Assembly (NCBI GenBank): GCA_027035445.1
Contig: JALVUT010000005.1
Location: 1 to 21,252, forward strand
Direction of reading: 5' to 3'
Source of the DNA: Thermococcus sp.
GTDB taxonomy: Archaea; Methanobacteriota_B; Thermococci; Thermococcales; Thermococcaceae
Length of the DNA stretch: 21,252 nt
Each line of letters opens with the position of its first letter. The first letter of the stretch is position 1. This document shows, in pieces, positions 8,849 through 15,420 of the stretch. Position numbers and translations under genes: made by a program. Below the pieces are notes generated by a model, which was not told the origin of the DNA, searched no databases, and saw only the letters and a program-made list of their open reading frames with translations.

Positions 8849-9427
8849 ATGCCCTTTAGACTCCCGCTGTTCCGGAAGAGAGTGATGAATGCCCTCACAT
8901 CATCCGATGAGGTTAAGGTGATGCATATAAGCGACACCCCGGAGAGTGTCTACCGTTTCATCGAGGGTTTAATTGAGAAAACCAAACCCGATTACATAAT
9001 ACACACCGGGGATCTGGCGGACAACATCAAACTAGAGAGAAGACCCGGTCTGAAGCCCGCCTACATCGGTGCCGTTAGGAGGCTTGCCCGTATCCTTAAG
9101 GCCAGCAGGGCGAAGCTCTACATTGTACCCGGCAACGAGGATGACCCCGGTATCATCAGGGAATTCTTCGGCGAAGACGTCGTTGAGCCCGGAACACTCG
9201 TTGAGATCGCTGGGATCAAGTTTGTGGTGGGACACAGAGCCGAGGAGGTTCTGGGGAGGGGGGCTAGCTTTCGCCTGTACGGACATAACTTTAGGCTTAT
9301 AAACGGGGGCTTAAACGGTGTCTTGGGCGTTAACTTTATCCTGCTTCCGAGCGGGAAAACCTATCGTGTTGGGTACCCTACAGGAACCGACACGTACAGA
9401 GGATATAAGCTCAGGAGGGGGTTGTGA
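8849..9427 (+). CDS. metallophosphoesterase-like protein with incomplete metal site
   Basis: A 192-residue calcineurin-like phosphoesterase of the small YfcE/MJ0936 type. Motifs in order from ATG 8849: HISDTPE (D29), HTGDLADN (D55), VPGNEDD (N96), VVGHRAE (H129) and YGHNF (H146). The family pattern is D-x-H, GD, GN, GH and GH-x-H. The His of D-x-H is Pro31 and the last His of GH-x-H is Phe148, so two ligands of one metal site are gone while the second site is intact. It may be mono-metal, weakly active or non-catalytic. The start may be ATG 8849 (leaderless) or ATG 8885. Its stop overlaps the next gene's ATG (TGATG), indicating coupling. Confidence 0.8.
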   Translation: MPFRLPLFRKRVMNALTSSDEVKVMHISDTPESVYRFIEGLIEKTKPDYIIHTGDLADNIKLERRPGLKPAYIGAVRRLARILKASRAKLYIVPGNEDDPGIIREFFGEDVVEPGTLVEIAGIKFVVGHRAEEVLGRGASFRLYGHNFRLINGGLNGVLGVNFILLPSGKTYRVGYPTGTDTYRGYKLRRGL

Positions 9428-10419
9428 TGAGACCCATGCGCTTCGGGCCCTCCATGGTCTTTCTGAGAGGGAACGTTGAGAGGCTGAAGAAGGGGATAGT
9501 TGAGCTGTTTGGTGTTGGTGAGATCCCAACCGATGAGGCTATACAAAAAAGCAATGAGTTTGAAACTATTCTCCTAGTGACTCCACCGGAGGAGAGAAGA
9601 ACGGTGCCTTCAGAGACAGGATTCCTCATCAGGCAAAGCGCCAAGATAGTCCTGGCGGAAGTAATAAATGGTGGTCTTCCAGCGGAGAGGATAGAGGTAG
9701 AAAGCACTATAATCCTTCTCCGTGTGCCAGAGAAGGTGGAAGAAGCCCTCAAACTCCTCGCAGAGAAGTTCGAGGGAAAGACGATGAGCCAGTTGGATGC
9801 TCTCAACATCGGTGAGGCGTGCGATACCGTGATTTCTATAACACGGAAAAAGCTCAGTTCCCCTGTGGGTCCTGAGGACATTGAGGGGGCGGTTCTCGTT
9901 AGGAAGGACTTCCTCAGCGTTTACAGGGAGCTGCTCATAGACCTGCCCATGATACTCTTCAGGCTCCTCCCGGAGTGGAACGAGCTGACCATCAAGATAT
10001 ACGACACCGAGAGGCGTTATGATGAGAACATTGAGAGACTTATGATGACGATAGAAGACCTTGACCTCGGTTTCATAGTCGGCGAGGGCTGGGACTGGGA
10101 CTACCCGAGGCCCTTCATGCGCGTCCCCGTTTACAGGTTAAAGCTCCTGACGTGGGAAAAGCCGGAGAGGGTCAAGTTCCTCCTCAAAGGCATTGAATAC
10201 GTTGGTTACAAGAGGCTCTGTGACATAGACGTCTTCGTTGGGGGCAAGAAAATAGGCTGGACTTCCCTCGGGAAGTATGACTCAAAGTTCAAGCTGGCGA
10301 AGGTCGCTCGGGAAGAACTTGAGAGTCACCTCAGTGAGAACGTTCTCAAAAGGCTCAGAGAGATAGATGAGAAGCTCGTCGCTGAGTCAGAGACTCAGAC
10401 TCCTAAAACTGAAGATTAA
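9427..10419 (+). CDS. conserved hypothetical protein, coupled to the phosphoesterase gene
   Basis: A 330-residue soluble protein that I do not recognise by family. It has no signal peptide or membrane helix. A middle segment (about residues 155-235: ELLIDLPMILFRLLPEWNELTIKIYDTERRYDENIERLMMTIEDLDL) is leucine-rich and helical. It is followed by an aromatic, Asp/Trp-rich stretch (GEGWDWDYPRPFMRVPVYRLKLL) and a basic C-terminal domain (about 245-305) ending in a charged tail. ATG 9427 overlaps the upstream TGA by one base and is preceded by AGGAGGGGG, so it is translated with the phosphoesterase, probably as a functional partner. The last four bases overlap the convergent methyltransferase gene. 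Confidence 0.75.
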   Translation: MRPMRFGPSMVFLRGNVERLKKGIVELFGVGEIPTDEAIQKSNEFETILLVTPPEERRTVPSETGFLIRQSAKIVLAEVINGGLPAERIEVESTIILLRVPEKVEEALKLLAEKFEGKTMSQLDALNIGEACDTVISITRKKLSSPVGPEDIEGAVLVRKDFLSVYRELLIDLPMILFRLLPEWNELTIKIYDTERRYDENIERLMMTIEDLDLGFIVGEGWDWDYPRPFMRVPVYRLKLLTWEKPERVKFLLKGIEYVGYKRLCDIDVFVGGKKIGWTSLGKYDSKFKLAKVAREELESHLSENVLKRLREIDEKLVAESETQTPKTED

Positions 10420-11345
10420 AGCTTTTTGACCTTCGCAACGAAGAACCCGCTCGTCCCATGCCTGTCGGGGTAAAAGCGCCTCGCCTCCTTTATTACCCCG
10501 CTCAGTTCGATGCCAAAGGGTTTGGTTAGGGCAGGCTCGCCGTATCTCATGGGCAAAAGCTCAACGTCAAAGTTGTTAAGAATCCACTGGATGACGAACT
10601 CATTCTCCTCCGGTTCAAGGGAGCAGGTTGAGTAAACTAGGATCCCGCCCCTCCTGAGGACACCCAATCCCTTCTCAAGGAGCTTCATCTGGAGGTTCTG
10701 ACAGAACTTCACATCCTCCATCGTTCTGCCCGCCTTTCTTTCAGGGTTCTTGTGTATAGTTCCGGAGCCGGTGCAGGGGGCATCGAGGAGGATTTTATCG
10801 AACTCAACACCGAGCTCGTCTATGTGGAGCGAGGATTTATGGATTAGGATGGTGTTCGTAACGCCGAGGCGTGAGAGGTTGAGTCTCGTCTCCTTTAAGC
10901 GATCCTCGCCGACGTCGAAGGCGTAGATAATGCCCTCGTTCTTCATCAGCCCGGCAATGTGGCTTGTCTTCCCCCCCGGTGCTGCAGCCATGTCCGCAAC
11001 CGTCTCACCGGGCTTCGGCTCCAGAGCCACGGGCGGATACATTGAGCTGGCCTCCTGAATGTAGAGAAGGCCGCTCAAATACTCAGGGGTTGACGTTATT
11101 GAGAACGGTTCACGGGTGAGGCAGAAGCCTTCCCTCGCCCAGGGTACCCTTTTAAACTGGAAGCCCTTCTTGTTGAGGAGCTTGGTGAGCTTTGGAACCT
11201 CTGTCCTGAGCGTATTGACGCGAAAGCACCTTGGCAACGGCTTCTCCATAGCCTCGGCTATCGCTAAAGCCCTCTCGCCCCAGAGCTCGTAATAGCGCTC
11301 CGCGAATGTCTTTGAGTAGCCGAGGCTGAAGAGCTTTTCAAGCAT
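10416..11345 (-). CDS. archaeal RNA m5C methyltransferase (NOL1/NOP2/Sun family, Trm4-like)
   Basis: A 309-residue SAM-dependent RNA cytosine-C5 methyltransferase. Landmarks: AAAPGGKTSHI (SAM loop, about 120-130), DAPCTGSG (C191 of the Pro-Cys motif) and STCSLEPEENE (catalytic C241). The compact length without PUA domain matches Pyrococcus Trm4-like enzymes that make m5C in tRNA (C49 in P. abyssi); rRNA is an alternative target. The N-terminal RNA-binding region contains PLPRCFRVNTLR. No ribosome site precedes ATG 11345, but a TATA-like TTTTAAACC at 11366-11374 places the transcript start at the ATG, so the mRNA is probably leaderless. A decayed duplicate of its first 45 codons lies at about 13388-13540. 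It ends tail-to-tail with a TTAA overlap. Confidence 0.92.
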   Translation of the reverse strand: MLEKLFSLGYSKTFAERYYELWGERALAIAEAMEKPLPRCFRVNTLRTEVPKLTKLLNKKGFQFKRVPWAREGFCLTREPFSITSTPEYLSGLLYIQEASSMYPPVALEPKPGETVADMAAAPGGKTSHIAGLMKNEGIIYAFDVGEDRLKETRLNLSRLGVTNTILIHKSSLHIDELGVEFDKILLDAPCTGSGTIHKNPERKAGRTMEDVKFCQNLQMKLLEKGLGVLRRGGILVYSTCSLEPEENEFVIQWILNNFDVELLPMRYGEPALTKPFGIELSGVIKEARRFYPDRHGTSGFFVAKVKKL

Positions 11346-11440
11346 AATAACCGGTGGAATGGAAGGTTTAAAACGCCTGCGCTTCGAAGTTCACACGAAG
11401 TTTTTAACTTCACTGTTGAGAAGTATGAGTAGGGATTGAA
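11346..11440. promoter_or_regulatory. divergent promoter region of trm4-like and lipoprotein genes
   Basis: The minus-strand TATA-like element for the methyltransferase is at 11366-11374. The plus-strand element for the lipoprotein gene lies inside an exact 15-bp palindrome, GAAGTT-TTT-AACTTC (11397-11411). The half-site GAAGTT also occurs at 11386-11391, within CTTCGAAG (11382-11389). Repeated GAAGTT half-sites on the TATA box suggest an operator. The lipoprotein leader would be about 11 bases. Confidence 0.45.
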
Positions 11441-13183
11441 ATGAAGAAACTCCTCGCCTTAGTGTTGATAGGGCTCCTCGTTCCCGTGAGCGGATGCCTT
11501 GGCTCGACGTCGATGACATCACCCACCCAGCAGCAACCCTCAACGACGTATTCCCAGCCCCAGGGTCGTTCTAACGTTACTCCTTCCCAGGGCTCCCCGG
11601 CGAACGCTTCGAATGTTTCCTTGTTTACACAGGGTCCAGACTTCGCTCCAGTGGAAGTAAACCTCTCCAGCAGGGTTCACATTGAGATTGACCCGCGCGT
11701 TGAACTTATCCAGATAATCTACTTTATTGCCAATCCAAAGTGGTATCAGGAAAGCGTTAGTCCGTACCTCGTGCGGGCCAATATGTACAATTATCCTTAT
11801 CTGAGAGACATCATGGAGTACTTCGGGAGCTACACAAACGCCACCGCAGTCAGGATGGTCCCGATGATGGTCGAGCAGGGCATTGCCTACGATGCCATTC
11901 CGGAATTCGCCCTTCACCTGAATCCAGTCAACTTTTCAGAGGACATGAAGTGGAGTGACATGCTCAAACTCAGGCCCTGGCTCAACGTTACCCTGCTAAA
12001 CGAGTTCGCGAGGGCGGTTGCCCAGTTCGCCAACGAGACCGATTTCTGGAAGTTTTACAACGAGCACAGAGCGTTCTACAACGAAACCCTCCGCAAGTTC
12101 GGGGCAGAGAGTGGTGGGAAAATTCTCAACGTGACCCGGTTTGAGGAGAACTTCTTCGGTGAAAACGCTTCCTCCTGGACGATACTTCCCCTTACATTAA
12201 TGTCCAGAGGTGGATTTGGTGTCCACATCACCCGGAACGGGGGCAAGTATGTCTATGCGTTTCTGGGGTTTAATTATGTCAAGGGCGGTATTCCAATAGT
12301 TCATATCTCCGGAACTGGGGTAACTTTCCTCGTGCATGAGTTCGCCCACAGCTTCGTGAACCCGGCGGTGGATGAGTATTACCACCTCTTCCAGCCCTAT
12401 GAGTTGCTCTACGACCCCGTCGGGGAAAAGCTCCGCATGATGGCGTACCCCAACTTCAAGATAATGCTCTACGAGACCTTTGTTAGGGCCGTCGAGGTCT
12501 ACTACCTCAACGTCACGGGAAATCAGGACGAGGCCAAAAGAAGGCTTGGGATGTACAGTGTGCCCTTCTACTTCATCAAGGACGCCTACAACGCCTACGT
12601 CAACGACTACATGAAGCACAGGGACGTTTACAGGAACTACACTGATTTCATGCCGGAACTTGCGAAAGTTGTTGGGAAGGTTTACAAGGGGACGAACGGA
12701 GGGAAGAAAGTTGAACCCCCGATGACGATTTACGACTTCATCAGAAGGGCCAACTTAACGGGCGCAACTGTGGTGTACAGCCCGGGGGAGTACTCGCGCA
12801 GGGTCGCTGAGAACGAGTATCACTGGCTTTTGAGCCTTGGCATCAATGCAACTCTGAAACCCGTCTCAAACCTTACCGAGAAAGAACTAAATGGCAACCT
12901 GATGCTGGTTCTCTATTCCAACAGCTCCCTCCTCAAAGAACTCAACAAGAACGCGCTCGTCACGGTAAACGGGAACAAGTTTTACAGCAGACCAAGCGGG
13001 GAAACCTACACCGGCGATCTGGAGGTCTTTGAGGTCTTCAGAAACCCGTGGAACGGGAGTTCAGTGGTTTACTTGACCGTTGGAAGCAATGAACGGGTCT
13101 TCTACAGCGGAAGCTTCCTGCGCAGGTACTACCTGACATACGCAATTTTCTCCGGTTTGGGCATTACCTTCGAGTGGGCCTGA
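11441..13183 (+). CDS. secreted lipoprotein with metalloprotease motif (DUF4932-like)
   Basis: A 580-residue exported protein. The N-terminus MKKLLALVLIGLLVPVSGC is a lipoprotein signal with lipobox VSGC (C19), so it should be anchored outside the membrane. A Ser/Thr/Gln/Pro-rich linker follows (about 20-60), then a large domain with HEFAHSF (H299, E300, H303), the HExxH zinc motif; E345 or E352 downstream in LYETFVRAVEVYYL could be the third ligand. This layout fits DUF4932-type putative peptidases. Many N-x-S/T sequons suggest N-glycosylation. The substrate is unknown. The C-terminal 130 residues look like a separate beta-rich domain. The gene lies between the two trm4-related sequences left by a duplication and has its own promoter. 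A pyrimidine-rich tract follows the stop. Confidence 0.75.
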   Translation: MKKLLALVLIGLLVPVSGCLGSTSMTSPTQQQPSTTYSQPQGRSNVTPSQGSPANASNVSLFTQGPDFAPVEVNLSSRVHIEIDPRVELIQIIYFIANPKWYQESVSPYLVRANMYNYPYLRDIMEYFGSYTNATAVRMVPMMVEQGIAYDAIPEFALHLNPVNFSEDMKWSDMLKLRPWLNVTLLNEFARAVAQFANETDFWKFYNEHRAFYNETLRKFGAESGGKILNVTRFEENFFGENASSWTILPLTLMSRGGFGVHITRNGGKYVYAFLGFNYVKGGIPIVHISGTGVTFLVHEFAHSFVNPAVDEYYHLFQPYELLYDPVGEKLRMMAYPNFKIMLYETFVRAVEVYYLNVTGNQDEAKRRLGMYSVPFYFIKDAYNAYVNDYMKHRDVYRNYTDFMPELAKVVGKVYKGTNGGKKVEPPMTIYDFIRRANLTGATVVYSPGEYSRRVAENEYHWLLSLGINATLKPVSNLTEKELNGNLMLVLYSNSSLLKELNKNALVTVNGNKFYSRPSGETYTGDLEVFEVFRNPWNGSSVVYLTVGSNERVFYSGSFLRRYYLTYAIFSGLGITFEWA

Positions 13184-13336
13184 GCGTAATTTTAAACCCT
13201 CTCCCTTTTTCTCCAGCTTCAATGTTCAAACCTCACAGGGATTCTTAGCGGCTGGAGTAGGCGCTGGAGAGAAGAGAACGGTTGTCCGCCCGCTACCAGA
13301 TGGCAAATCTGAGAGAATAAGAAAAAGAGCGCGGAA
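13184..13336. other. non-coding stretch after the lipoprotein gene
   Basis: I see no gene here. A T-rich tract (CCCTTTTTCTCC, about 13203-13214) is a likely terminator. CTCCAGC at 13211-13217 is complementary to GCTGGAG at 13251-13257 and again at 13263-13269. CAGAT-GGCAA-ATCTG at 13297-13311 could form a hairpin. The last 35 bases are purine-rich and loosely resemble the sequence downstream of intact argF (about 15390-15420), so this may be decayed argF flank. Confidence 0.35.
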
Positions 13337-13387
13337 TCAGACCTTAATCCCGCCCATGACGAGGGCCATGACGGCCTTCTGGGCGTG
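13337..13387 (-). pseudogene. duplicated 3' end of argF (51 bp)
   Basis: These 51 bases match the 3' end of intact argF at 15421-15471 at 50 of 51 positions; the sole difference is G13370 versus A15454. Orientation is the same and the offset is 2084 bp. The piece encodes the final residues of ornithine carbamoyltransferase (HAQKAVMALVMGGIKV) with its stop, but has no upstream argF sequence. Instead it joins directly to a decayed trm4-like 5' end. Confidence 0.85.
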
Positions 13388-13556
13388 TTTACTTGGAAGC
13401 ATCTCGGCAGGGCTTTTTCCATCGCCTCGGCTATAGCTAATGCCCCCCGCCCTAACAGCTCGTAATGATCGTAATAGCGCTTCGCAAAAGTCCTGGAGTA
13501 ACCGAGGCTGAAGAGTCTTCCGGGTATGGTTGGGAGTTGGGGAAGGGGCTTAAAAT
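13388..13556 (-). pseudogene. decayed copy of the 5' end and promoter of the trm4-like gene
   Basis: Read on the minus strand, the segment encodes LFSLGYSRTFAKRYYDHYELLGRGALAIAEAMEKALPRCFQVNT in fragments, against LFSLGYSKTFAERYYELWGERALAIAEAMEKPLPRCFRVNT in the intact protein. The start codon ATG has become ATA. Nine bases (GATCATTAC) are inserted after the Tyr-Tyr pair. Homology continues through the promoter region to about 13556 and stops. The reading frame runs on into the argF tail in the wrong argF frame, so no functional protein is expected. Together with the argF piece it forms a duplication junction. Confidence 0.8.
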
Positions 13557-13577
13557 AATTTGCTGAGGGTTGCCGTG

Positions 13578-13900
13578 ATGGGGCTGGATGATTATCTTCT
13601 TCCAAAAGAGGAAGTTAAATTCCAGAGCAAAAACAATGTTCAGTATGGTGGAAAGACCTATCAAGTGATAGTTACAGACAGAAGGATACTTCTATATGCT
13701 AGGAGGGGAGCTATTTTCAAGAGTGATGACGTGGTAACGTTTAAGCTCCCGGATGTAGAGGGCATTAAATATAAAGAAGAGGGGCTCATAGGGAAGAAGG
13801 CATAATCGAAATACATGGAAAGACTAAAGCTAAACTCATAGGCTCTACTTCGGGGATGAAGACACTCTATCAGCAACTTCTGCAATTTCTTATGATTTAA
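13578..13900 (+). pseudogene. PH-domain-like small protein, interrupted by a -1 frameshift
   Basis: The first part (ATG 13578 to TAA 13803-13805) encodes MGLDDYLLPKEEVKFQSKNNVQYGGKTYQVIVTDRRILLYARRGAIF...EGIKYKEEGLIGKK. This is the strand pattern of bacterial/archaeal PH-like domains (the VTDRRILLY block is typical). A shift of frame at the G/A run near 13795-13801 continues GIIEIHGKTKAKLIGSTSGMKTLYQQLLQFLMI to TAA 13898-13900. Adding a single G restores one protein of about 107 residues. It could be a real mutation, a sequencing error or, less likely, programmed frameshifting. A TATA-like CTTAAAATAA at about 13549-13558 puts the transcript start near the ATG. Base composition is more AT-rich than its neighbours. 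It ends 7 bp from the convergent ATPase gene. Confidence 0.65.
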
Positions 13901-13907
13901 AGGCATT

Positions 13908-15230
13908 TTAGATTACCATTTTACTTTTCTCCAGCCCGTAGAGGTAGAGGGAGACGGGATATACGTCCTCATCGACCTCGTCCTTTGAGACGTAGATGGT
14001 AGGGAAGGGATATCTCTTCCACTTGACCTCGCCGTACTTAACCTCGATCCCGAAGAGCTTTCCGCGTTCTTTTATCACTAGGTCGCACTCTTTGCTCTTG
14101 TCGTAATAGAAACCCGCAAAAGAGTGCTTCTCCCTGGTTATTGGCTCTTCAAGGGACCATATGATGTGAGTCGCCACCGTTCCTTCAACCAGCCATTCGA
14201 TGTTCTCCTCGAGGAACTCAAAAGGATCCTCACCCATGTACTTCGCCAAGGACAAAGCTATCAGTGGGCTCTGGAAGACTATCTTCTTTTCCTTCCTGTG
14301 GGCGTGGCGCTTCTTTGAGACGCCCCATGCTTCGAGCGTGTATATCAATCTCGCACTTTCGAGGGTCGAGAGGTACTCCTTGACCGTTGGATGCGAAACT
14401 CCCACTTTCCTTGCAATACTCACGTAGTCTGCCCTGTTGCCTCTAAGGTTGAGGATTACCTCAAGAATTTCCCTAGCTACCTCTTCGTTCTTTCCAGATT
14501 TCGCGATTTCCCCCAGGACAAGCCTTATGAACTCTTCGTAGCGCTCTTCACTTATCCTGCTGTGCTTTTTGAGGTCAAGCACAGCCTCTGGAAAGCCGCC
14601 CGTCTGGAGATAGGCATAAAACAGGCCGTCGAGTTCTTCGAACCATGGAATGAGTCTATCAATTTCTGGATTATTGTACTCAAACGTGATATCTGGCAGC
14701 GTGCGGTTCATGTAGCGGGCGAACTCCCTGAAGTTGAGGGGGTTGAAGTAGTACTCGTTGCCCTCTATGCCCCTCCCTGGAAGTAACTCGCTCTCTTTTT
14801 TCAGCTCAACCGGGTTTGAACCTGTTGCAACCGCCGTAATACCCTCTTCCCCGAGCTCTTTTAGGAGAAGTCTCCAGCCTTTGAGGTAAGTTATCTCGTC
14901 GAGGAAGACGTATATCTCGCCGTGTCTCCTCCTCAGCTCGTCTATGAAACCTCTAACTTCCCCTTTTGTGAATCGGTCGCAGGGAATGTAAACCACCTTC
15001 AACGGATCAATTGTCTTCACCAGCGACTCTATGAGGGTTTTAATGTAGAAACTCTTACCGGCCCTCCTGACACCCCGTATGAGGGTTATCCTTCCCTCGT
15101 TTAATGGCACCATCCTGCGCGGAATTCTCTCCTGGACGGTTATCTTTGAGAGATCGGGGTCATCGCGTATCCATTCTTCACCTTTCCACCAGGGGTTGTG
15201 CCGGACGAGTTTAACTATCTTGGCCGCCAT
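13908..15230 (-). CDS. AAA/STAND-type ATPase with winged helix and DUF4143-like nuclease domain
   Basis: A 440-residue protein of a family expanded in Thermococcales. Domains: P-loop ATPase (about 30-240) with Walker A GVRRAGKS (53-60) and Walker B IYVFLDEI (106-113) plus a sensor-like VATGSNP; winged helix-turn-helix (about 265-297: DYVSIARKVGVSHPTVKEYLSTLESARLI); and a C-terminal DUF4143-like region whose CDLVIKERGKLFGIEVKYG (D383, E396, K398) has the D...ExK spacing of restriction-like nucleases. The cellular role of the family is not established; some members resemble toxin or mobile-element ATPases. ATG 15230 has no ribosome site, but a TATA box at 15253-15262 sits about 27 bp upstream, implying a leaderless mRNA. 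Five palindromes upstream suggest tight control, possibly by its own winged helix. Confidence 0.85.
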   Translation of the reverse strand: MAAKIVKLVRHNPWWKGEEWIRDDPDLSKITVQERIPRRMVPLNEGRITLIRGVRRAGKSFYIKTLIESLVKTIDPLKVVYIPCDRFTKGEVRGFIDELRRRHGEIYVFLDEITYLKGWRLLLKELGEEGITAVATGSNPVELKKESELLPGRGIEGNEYYFNPLNFREFARYMNRTLPDITFEYNNPEIDRLIPWFEELDGLFYAYLQTGGFPEAVLDLKKHSRISEERYEEFIRLVLGEIAKSGKNEEVAREILEVILNLRGNRADYVSIARKVGVSHPTVKEYLSTLESARLIYTLEAWGVSKKRHAHRKEKKIVFQSPLIALSLAKYMGEDPFEFLEENIEWLVEGTVATHIIWSLEEPITREKHSFAGFYYDKSKECDLVIKERGKLFGIEVKYGEVKWKRYPFPTIYVSKDEVDEDVYPVSLYLYGLEKSKMVI

Positions 15231-15231
15231 G

Positions 15232-15377
15232 TGTGAAAGTCTGCTTTCATACCTTATAAGGTTTGTGAAACTTCACTTTCACAGAAAGCCCAAGTTATGA
15301 AAGCTGATTTTCATAACTTCCCTTTTATGAAACTTCACTTTCACAAACGGCACCATCCATGAAAACGGGCTTTCACA
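15232..15377. repeat. array of five phased 20-bp palindromes upstream of the ATPase gene
   Basis: Five copies of TRTGAAA-N6-TTTCAYA lie at 15232-15251, 15264-15283, 15296-15315, 15326-15345 and 15358-15377; the fifth has C at its first base. Distances between starts are 32, 32, 30 and 32 bp, close to three helical turns, so the sites lie on one face of DNA. Spacers are GTCTGC, CTTCAC, GCTGAT, CTTCAC and ACGGGC. Copy 1 lies between the ATPase TATA box and its start codon, and copies 2-5 lie upstream of TATA. Conserved half-sites with variable spacers indicate a dimeric protein binding site rather than a mobile repeat or CRISPR array. Confidence 0.85.
15253..15262 (-). promoter_or_regulatory. 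palindromic TATA box of the ATPase gene
   Basis: CCTTATAAGG lies exactly between the first and second operator-like palindromes. Its centre is about 27 bp from the ATG at 15230, so transcription should begin at or beside the start codon. Occupation of copy 1 or copy 2 would clash with TBP/TFB or polymerase. Confidence 0.6.
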
Positions 15378-15420
15378 TCAAGCCCGATGTTGAAAGGAAA
15401 CGAAGGAAAAAGAAAAGCTC

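Noticed and set aside
8787..8937. Upstream starts for the dehydrogenase gene
   Set aside because: They cross the bidirectional promoter and the divergent gene. The Rossmann motif begins at ATG 8786.
13219..13605. A 128-codon minus-strand frame joining trm4-like and argF-derived sequence as a chimeric protein
   Set aside because: The argF part is read in the wrong frame, the trm4 start codon is ATA, and the frame begins inside the promoter of the opposite gene. It is best explained as two gene fragments at a duplication junction.
15232..15377. CRISPR array
   Set aside because: Units are 20 bp palindromes with 10-12 bp between them, too short for spacers, and the half-sites vary. No leader or cas genes are present.
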